From Lichenostomus cassidix (Eukaryota; Chordata; Aves; Passeriformes; Meliphagidae), in contig CM039210.1 of the NCBI GenBank assembly GCA_008360975.2, positions 15,874,293 to 15,938,292 on the forward strand: a DNA stretch of 64,000 nt, read 5' to 3'. The notes beneath the pieces were generated by a model, which saw only the letters and a list, made by a program, of their open reading frames with translations, had not been told where the DNA came from and ran no database searches. Below, piece after piece: positions 57,536 through 64,000 of the stretch; the first letter of the stretch is position 1; each line of letters starts with the position of its first letter. A program made the translations under genes and the position numbers.

Positions 57536-58222
57536 CTAAATAAGAGGGAATGACCAACTGCCCCTGTTCAGTAATAGCCCAACCCACTTATAGGTTGGCT
57601 TACTTTCTAGGGAGATTTGGTTGTCTGGAATTAGAGCCCCTTCAGTTGTCACTTCACCTTTCGTTGCTTTTTTTGCTTCTCTGTCCGCCAGGTCATTTCT
57701 TTCCTCCAATTCTGAGCTCACTTTCTGGTGTGCCTTAATGTGCATGATTGCTACTTTCTCAGGTAGCTGGACTGCTTCTAACAGCTGGGTTATCTCTTGT
57801 GCATGTTTGATGTTTTTTCCTTGTGAATTCAACAGTCCTCTTTCCTTCTAAATGGCTCCGTGTGCATGTACAACTCCAAATGCATACTTTGAGTCTGTAT
57901 AAATGTTTATCTTTTTCTCTTTGGCTATTTCTAAAGCACGGGTCAAAGCAATTATTTCAGCTTTCTGGGCAGAAGTGTTTATTGGTAGGGGTCCAGATTC
58001 TATTACCTTTTTGCTGGTGGTGACTGCATACCCTGCATGTTGCTTTCCACTGATGACGTAGCTGCTCCCATCAGTAAACCAGGTCTCTGCATCATCTAAA
58101 GGTGTATCTTTCAGATCTGGACGGCTGGAGTATGTGGCCTCAATAGTTTCCAGGCAGTCGTGGTGCACCTGCTCCCCGTTGTTTCCGCTGAGGAAAGAAG
58201 AAGGGTTGACAATGTTAGTGAC
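57536..58222 (-). pseudogene. pol: provirus K RNase H
   Basis: Frames 57848-58228 and 57536-57832 carry TWFTDGSSYV, AQKAEIIALTRAL and NIYTDSKYAFGV, then IKAHQKV and NDLADREAKKAT: all four acidic RNase H positions can be seen. A short break lies between the frames at about 57835-57845. Its 5' end is cut from RT by LTR-V1. Confidence 0.85.
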
Positions 58223-58595
58223 TGACATAATGACGAGAGGGAACTCACAGCAGTCTCAATGTGAGATAGAGAGTAAGCTCCATTTTATTTCACCAAACGA
58301 GAAACTTATATACTGTTACAGATGTTACTAATTATAGTTACACACGTATCTGCAGTTTGTTCTCACACATTCAGGGATCCTCCTGCTGACTCCCTTATTC
58401 TTTCTCATAACACTTCTGACTCCCTATTCTTTCTCATGACATTCTTCCCACAGCTCAGAAACACAGCTGTGGTTCCCAGGTGTTAGTTTCTCATAACAGC
58501 TTGTTAGGATTTTTACTGAGGCCTGACTATGCTGAGGCTTTGTTCAGGCCTGTTTAGTTAGCATAAGTTTTGCTGGAAAACTGTGTTTTCCAACA
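58223..58595 (-). mobile_element. solo LTR-V1 inside provirus K pol
   Basis: 373 bp, TGACATAATGACGAG to GTTTTCCAACA, with the exact 6-bp target AGTGAC at 58217-58222 and 58596-58601. Closely similar to the solo LTR at 31694-32061. Confidence 0.92.
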
Positions 58596-59108
58596 AGTGA
58601 CCACTATTTCCACATCGTCCTGCTCCACCGTGATGGCTTGGTATTTCAGGAACCTCTGTGGGGAAAGCCAGTGTCCGCCTTTCACTTCCAGCACTGCAGA
58701 CACTGTATGGGACACTAACACAGTCATTTTCTGGCCCAAGGTGAACTTGCGTGCCTCTTGGATGTTAAGCACGACTGCTGCTACAGCCCTGAGGCATCCT
58801 GGCCATCCTTTGGCTGCTGCATCTAGTTGCTTAGACAGATAAGCAACTGCCCGTCGATATGGGCCCAGGTCTTGTGCTAGTATTCCCAAGGCAATCTCCT
58901 GCTTCTCATGAGAAAACAGAAAAAATGGTTTACTCACATCTGGAAGTCCCAAAGCTGGAGCTGACATCAGGGCATTCTTCAGTTGTTTGAAGGCCCTCGT
59001 GGCCTCTTTTGTCCACTGAAGATCTCTGCTTTCTTTTTTGATGAGCTCATACAAAGGTTTTACAAGGACCCCATAACTAAGGATCCAAAGCTTGCACCAT
59101 CCCGTCAT
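58596..59108 (-). pseudogene. pol: provirus K RT connection region
   Basis: The frame covers the gammaretroviral RT thumb-connection (KPLYELIKKESRDLQWTKEA, then FLFSHEKQEIALGILAQDLG). It ends in the inserted LTR-V1. The roughly 200 bases between here and 59307 are frame-broken RT. Confidence 0.82.
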
Positions 59109-59306
59109 CTCCAGGAAAGTCCTTAGTTCCTTTACAGTTCAGGGTTTCGGGGTTTGGCAAATTGCCTCTTTCCGGTCTTGTCCCAAAGTTCACTGCCCAG
59201 CACTGATTTCATAGCCCAAATAAATTACTTTTGGTTTTACTACTTGAGCTTTTTTCTTGGACACCCTGTACCCTTGGAGCCCCAAGAAATTTAGTAAACT
59301 TACTGT

Positions 59307-59867
59307 CTAGAGTACACAGGCTTCTTCTGTCCGGGTAGCTATTAAGATGTCATCGACATATTGCAATAGCTTCCCTTCTTCAGAGGGGGCTTCCCAGGAT
59401 TCTAGGTCTTTTGATAGTTGATCTCCAAATAGGGTGGGACTGTTCTTAAATCCTTGAGGCAACACCGTCCAAGTGAGCTGAGTTTTGCGTCCGCTTTTGG
59501 GATTTTCCCACTCGAACGCGAATATTTTCTGGCTGACCTCGTGGAGAGGGAGGCAAAAGAAGGCATCTTTCAAATCTAAAACAGTAAACCAGGTTAGTTC
59601 AGGTGTTAGCTCAGTTAGTAGCGTGTAGGGATTTGACACCACAGGATAGAGGTCCTCAGTTATTTTGTTTACTGCCCTTAAATCCTGTACCACCCGATAT
59701 GACCCATCAGGTTTGCGGACTGGTAAAATGGGTGTGTTAAAATCAGATTTGCACTCTCTCAATAGTCCTAGCTGTAAAAAGTTTTCAATCACTGGGCTAA
59801 TCCCTTCCTTGTCTTCTTTCTTAAGGGGGTATTGTTTAACCCTGACTGGTTGTTTCCCTTCCTTCAA
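59307..59867 (-). pseudogene. pol: provirus K reverse transcriptase, fingers and palm
   Basis: A 186-codon frame with FNTPILPVRKPDGSYRVVQD, FTVLDLKDAFFCLPLH, WTVLPQGFKNSPTLFGDQL and the active site YVDD in LLQYVDDILIATRT, the form typical of gammaretroviruses. It stops shortly after the active site. Confidence 0.9.
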
Positions 59868-59936
59868 CTTAATTTGTATCGGAGGTGCATTTTTAGCTCT
59901 TCCAGGTACGTTTGTTGCCCATACCCCAGGGAATAC

Positions 59937-60323
59937 TTAATTCATAATTTCCTCACTAATTTCTCCCTCAGCCTCTGTGGTTGTTAGCATTAAACTTAGT
60001 ATTTCAACATATTGTTGATAATTTACCTCCAGAGTAATTTCCCCATCTTTAAATGAAATGGTTGCTTGTAACTGTTCCAATAGATCTCTGCCCAAAAGGG
60101 CTTTTGGAGATCTGGGCATATACAAAAACTTATTAATACCCCATTGCTTTCCCAGTTTATACTTTAGAGGTTTGCAAAAATATACTTTTTCAGATTGACC
60201 AGTTGCCCCTTGAACCATGATATAATCATCCCCCACCGGCATTAAAGCTTTATTTAAAACCAAATATGTTGCCCCCGTGTCCACCAAAAATTCTATTTCT
60301 TTTTCTTTTTCCCCTAGCTTCAT
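59937..60323 (-). pseudogene. pro: provirus K protease
   Basis: A 128-codon frame with the aspartic protease core FLVDTGATYLVLNKAL and the closing LLGRDLLEQLQA. The DTG triplet is intact. It is separated from the RT frame by a stop. In gammaretroviruses protease is read through from gag, but no gag is present upstream. Confidence 0.85.
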
Positions 60324-62044
60324 TATAACCAGTGGATCTGCTAGGGTGGAGTCCTCCGGTCTTCTTCAGTCTTCTTTCATGTGTGCAATGACTCCTTCTC
60401 GGCCTCATCTTCTTTGCTGGTTGTTCTATTTTCTTTATTTTTAAAAAAAACAACATTAATTATAATAGTGTGTTATATTCTAAAAACCCATGTGGAGGCT
60501 ATCTAATTCTGTCATTTAGCCTGTACAAAGGCCACTACTAAGTTAAAAATTTAATAAGAGTTCTTTTATCTTGTATACTTCTGCACCCTGTAATTTTTTC
60601 CAATGTGCTAAAACACAGCCAAGTGGAGATGTTTTAGAAACTTCTTTGCTTTGCCCAGTTCCCATCTTATCTATATCCTTCTCTTGGTTCAATCTCTTTT
60701 CTAGGCAAACCTCTTTTCACACTGACTTACTGGATTTTTTTTGGTTTTTTCTGCTTTTTTCTCTTTTTTTTTTTTTCTTTTTTTTTTTCTTTTTTTTTCC
60801 TCTTGCACTAACCAGGTTTCAGAAAGTAAATGACTCTTTCCACACACCAAGGCAATAACAGCTGCTTCTGACCACTCTGTCACAGCACACTCACACAATG
60901 CCCAAATCTTACAGTGATTATTTTTACACTCAAAACAGAAAGGTATTTTTGGCATCAGACAAGCATCTCATTTATTTCACTCAAAGCCAAGCTGGTATGA
61001 GAGAGAGGAAGGAAAATAAATCAAGATTAATTACTGAGAGGGAGGAAAGGGAAAGAAAAGGAAAAAAAATAAAGGCAACCACTATTTGTATGGTCCTATG
61101 TTCACTAAGTAAATTAACTTAAGAATCTACAATTCCGCTGCTAGGTAATTTTGTCCACACAAAACTTTTATAATGCACCAACTTATTCTCTTTACAACCT
61201 GCGCCGTTACTCTCTGACAGGTCAATAACAGATAGTATCTCTTAACTCCGCAAGCTTGCAAACCCACTAATCAAACTGTGGCACAGCTATGTTCTTTTGA
61301 TGTAGTCACCGAAAAAAATGTCTCTAACTGTCCACGGTAAAAAGTTTCTCTTTATTCAATTACCACTACAATTTCAAACAACTACATACACTCACTCACC
61401 CTAACACAACAATAAACACGTAATACAACACAAAAAGCGCTTCTACGACCACAACAGCAAAGTATAACAAAAATTCCAAAAACCCACACTCATGCACCAA
61501 AGCTAATAAACCATAACCATACCTAAATATTCACTTCTATTAGACCACACTTCAAACTTAATCAATCAACTTCTCATTTGCTCGTGCAGGCTAATCTGCA
61601 CCCCACACACATACACAACACCGGTGTTAACAATACTTCAAACTAGTTCTCTTTCAAACTAGTTTCCTTAGGGATCCACTCGACCCACCACCAGGATCGC
61701 TTGCGGCTGCTCTATCGGACAGCGAATCCCCCCCTGCCAGCTAAGGACGACGAATTACTTCGCCGATCTCCCTTAGCCAGCCCTAACCAGTCGCTTGCAA
61801 GCTCACCACTCAGGGACAACACTGCGCACAGGACGTCTCTCTGTGTCTTACCAGCAGCCCTAGCCACGCGTATATGCCTTACAGGCTTCCCTATACCCAA
61901 AACACATACCGTTTGTCCGCTGTAGCAGGTGGTCGTTGTTTGCCCTCGCAGTGAGCAGCCGAGGAGTGGAAGTCCTCCAGGAAAATCCCGGGGCGCGCCT
62001 AGGATGTCAGCCCCTCAGTCGATCGTGCAGCCAGGCAAATCCTG
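60324..62044 (-). other. provirus K 5' interior without recognisable gag
   Basis: No matrix, capsid major homology region or zinc knuckle can be read on the minus strand. A long T-rich run is at about 60735-60800. Leader-like sequence adjoins the primer site. gag seems deleted or replaced. Confidence 0.55.
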
Positions 62045-62062
62045 TCCCATCTGGGGTGCCAA
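62045..62062 (-). other. provirus K primer binding site
   Basis: Plus strand GTCCCATCTGGGGTGCCA, so the primer site is its complement starting TGGCACCCC. As I recall it, this is the 3' end of vertebrate tRNA-Arg(CCU). Two bases separate it from the LTR. Confidence 0.7.
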
Positions 62063-62064
62063 AT

Positions 62065-62661
62065 GAAGCACGGAATTGACTCCACAACTCAGATAGTTAT
62101 GAAGTAGGTATGTGTTTATTCCAGCTGGGGTGCATGGGGGGTAGCCCCTCCAAAGACATGCACGCCCTCAGTGGCACTTCACTAGGTTTATATTAGGTTA
62201 CAGATTACATATGCATAAAGTTAGACAAAGTCCCTGTACATATTCAATACCTATCCCCGCTTCGTATTAGAATGAGCTCAAAGTTCATTTAAATATGCTC
62301 GCGCAAGCGCAGTGTTTTCAGATTAATTGTGGGCGAGGGTCCCGATGATTAATTATGACAGGTGCGCATGCTCCCTTGGTCCTTGGTCCTAGTCCAAGCC
62401 TGAGAACCAACTTGTACCGGTCCTGGGGTCCAAGGGCAGGATGCTCGGTTACACTTGGTGGTTTTTCTCAATTACTTGGCTCTCTTCTCTTATCCTCCCC
62501 AATACCAGGTAGGCACAAATTCATTAAGAAAATAATAAATGGATCGCAGCTGGCATATCGTAGTAAATCATTATACAATCTCTGGCTCTCTAAATCAGTT
62601 TAAAAATATTATCCAGCTTCTAGCTCTTTTACATTAGTAATTTCTATTTTACCCTAAATCA
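62065..62661 (-). mobile_element. provirus K 5' LTR (family L)
   Basis: 597-bp partner of 55958-56555, followed by GTAT. About 11 substitutions separate them, mostly transitions. Confidence 0.92.
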
Positions 62662-62712
62662 GTATCCATTGTAATATTTGTGAAAAGCCATCATTATGAT
62701 ATGTTTTTTTCA

Positions 62713-63000
62713 CACCATGATTAAAAACCCCACAATCTCACTGATGGCACCAGTCTTTAAGCCATGTGTTGATCACGTGGGTTCTCTTGTTCCTTTCAGT
62801 ATTTTTCCCTGCTACCAAAGGGATTGTGGAAAGCACCACCGGCACTCCTGTTCCTTTACCCAATTGCTCCAATGCCCTGAAGTTCCTTTTAATCACCTTT
62901 GGACTTCTGTCTTCAAGCTCATTGCTGCCAACCTGAACAGCTAACAGTAGGTAATAATCAGAGGGCTCTACCAGACCTGGGAGTTTCCCAGTAATGTCTC
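62713..63000 (-). mobile_element. CR1 LINE, piece 8
   Basis: Continues the CR1 copy after LTR-R (GGCACCAGTCTTTAAGCC, GTAATAATCAGAGGGCTCTA on the plus strand), upstream of the endonuclease. The 5' end of the element is not reached: LTR-T begins at 63001. Confidence 0.88.
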
Positions 63001-64000
63001 TGTTCTGGGTTTGGTGGTTTTTTTTTTTTTTTAATTTTCTCCCATCTGCTACCTGGAAGAAGGACAATGTGGAGCACAGCGTTGCCTGAGAGACAAATGG
63101 GGGCAATTAGAAAACAAAAGATGTAGCTGGGTGTCACAACATTTCATTGAGATAGCCCTGGCTGGGGGCAGGTTGGGAGAGATACTGCGAGATTTTGGCT
63201 GGGGGGTCAGGGGGCTGGGCTCAGCTCCTTGCTTTCTCTCACTCTCGGGATTGGAGGGGAGACAGGCTGTGGTCGCTCTGGGGAAAAATTTGCCACCACT
63301 GTGGAGTTCCATGTCCTGCTGTCTTCTCCTACCATGAGTGAAGCTCTGCTCGTAAGAGCGGCTGTTGGACTGAGACCTTATTAACACCCTACCTCACTGG
63401 AAAGGACCCTCACCATTTACTCGGGTGCCTCAGGGGAAGACCCGGGACCCCAAGCCACTCCCCCCTCCAAGGAAGCCTCTCCTGGCTGCGTTCAGGAGCC
63501 CGGCTACAGCTGCCCAGCCCCGCTGTTTTTTCTGCCACTACTCCAGGTTTTTTGCTACACTGTAACTCAGCACCCCATGCTGGCCGGGAGACCCCGCGGC
63601 TCCTGCTACCACTGCAAAATTTCTGTTACATTTTGCTTACCACGTTGGGGTCTGCTCGCCTCTGCTGTTCAAGCTTGCTGCTTCCAAGGTTCCTGCTGCA
63701 GCCCATTTCACCATCCGGCCTGCCTGCCTTTACTACATGAGAGAGACGCGGCTGAGCTCATGCCACAGTGCCCCCTGCAGCCATGGGGGAATCATCAAAT
63801 CTGCCCTGCCCGGCCGGGAGCCCAACACCACCGCTGTCGGCTGTGACTGTAACTGCACCAAAGGGGAGGGCATGTGACAACCAAGAGAAGGCTGTTACTG
63901 GGTTTCTGGTTTTGTTTGTTGTTGCTGCCGTTGTTGTTGTTTATTTGCCTTGTTATACAGACTAGTAAAGAACTGTTATTCCTTTTCCCTTATCTTTGCC
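63001..64000 (+). mobile_element. LTR-T, cut by window end
   Basis: Starts TGTTCTGGGTTTGG inside CR1. The right part ends AACTGTTATTCCTTTTCCC, as near the end of LTR-C1 (10585-10615), with AGTAAAG as a polyadenylation-like signal. Its 3' end and target copy lie outside the window. The open frames at 63049-63965 are LTR shadows. Confidence 0.75.

Larger units (their letters stand above)
55958..62661 (-). mobile_element. provirus K, gammaretrovirus-like ERV
   Basis: 6.7 kb, minus strand, with about 597-bp LTRs and the exact 4-bp target GTAT at 55954-55957 and 62662-62665. Sense order: LTR, primer site, about 1.6 kb without recognisable gag, protease, RT, (LTR-V1), RNase H, integrase, env stub, LTR. 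Paired LTRs differ at about 11 of 597 sites (1.8%). Pol is broken in several places. Confidence 0.92.
54527..62712 (-). mobile_element. LTR-R in CR1 (carries LTR-S and provirus K)
   Basis: TGTGAAAAACGAGG to TTTTTTTCA. Targets are CCCCAT (54521-54526) and CACCAT (62713-62718), one mismatch. R's own sequence is 54527-54901, 55785-55957 and 62666-62712, about 600 bp. Confidence 0.75.

Noticed and set aside
63049..63965. Frames near the window end
   Set aside because: They lie in LTR-T, with an LTR-type ending; no protein family seen.

Overview
This is repeat-dense bird DNA, most likely from a songbird (Passeriformes). CR1 LINE sequence, avian alpha/beta-, gamma- and ERVL-type LTRs and a tRNA-Trp primer site point to a bird. 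No intact host gene is visible. By my own boundary calls about 80% of the window is transposable element, most of it endogenous retrovirus (ERV) in nested stacks. Such density fits a W chromosome or other heterochromatin, but that is inference. All boundaries below were found by eye, from TG...CA ends, target-site duplications (TSDs) and homologous copies inside the window.

Layout. 1-6072: AT-rich unique DNA with no gene. 6073-6848: two short related solo LTRs in opposite orientation. 7883-8939: a 1.06-kb solo LTR (LTR-B). 9213-20611: a four-level nest, in which a second LTR-B (minus) was hit by LTR-C1 (plus), that by betaretrovirus-like provirus A (minus, 10686-20334), and A's integrase gene by the small non-autonomous provirus D (minus, 11994-15585). 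D carries a shortened gag, no pol and a piece of a host RING/TRIM-type gene. 22191-30217: provirus U (minus), 8.0 kb, with near-identical LTRs, an open 928-codon RT-RNase H-integrase frame with all catalytic residues, a frameshifted gag and an env lacking most of its surface part. 31694-32061: a solo LTR (V2).

33113-63000 is essentially one CR1 LINE copy (minus, about 3.3 kb of it left) cut into eight pieces by seven separate LTR insertions, six with exact and one with near-exact duplicated targets. An eighth LTR begins at 63001 and runs off the window. Several of the inserts were hit again. Among these are gammaretrovirus-like provirus K (55958-62661; protease, RT, RNase H, broken integrase, env stub, no recognisable gag), a truncated gammaretrovirus M (44016-48485; env and integrase), and LTR families C, H, J and L, each present two to four times.

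How the parts relate. LTR divergence agrees with nesting order: A's LTRs differ by about 2.7% and the D inserted in it by about 1.2%; U by about 1.0%, K by about 1.8%. The least explained stretch is 50870-52991: non-retroviral-looking DNA with an exon-like segment, lying inside the insertion complex in the CR1.
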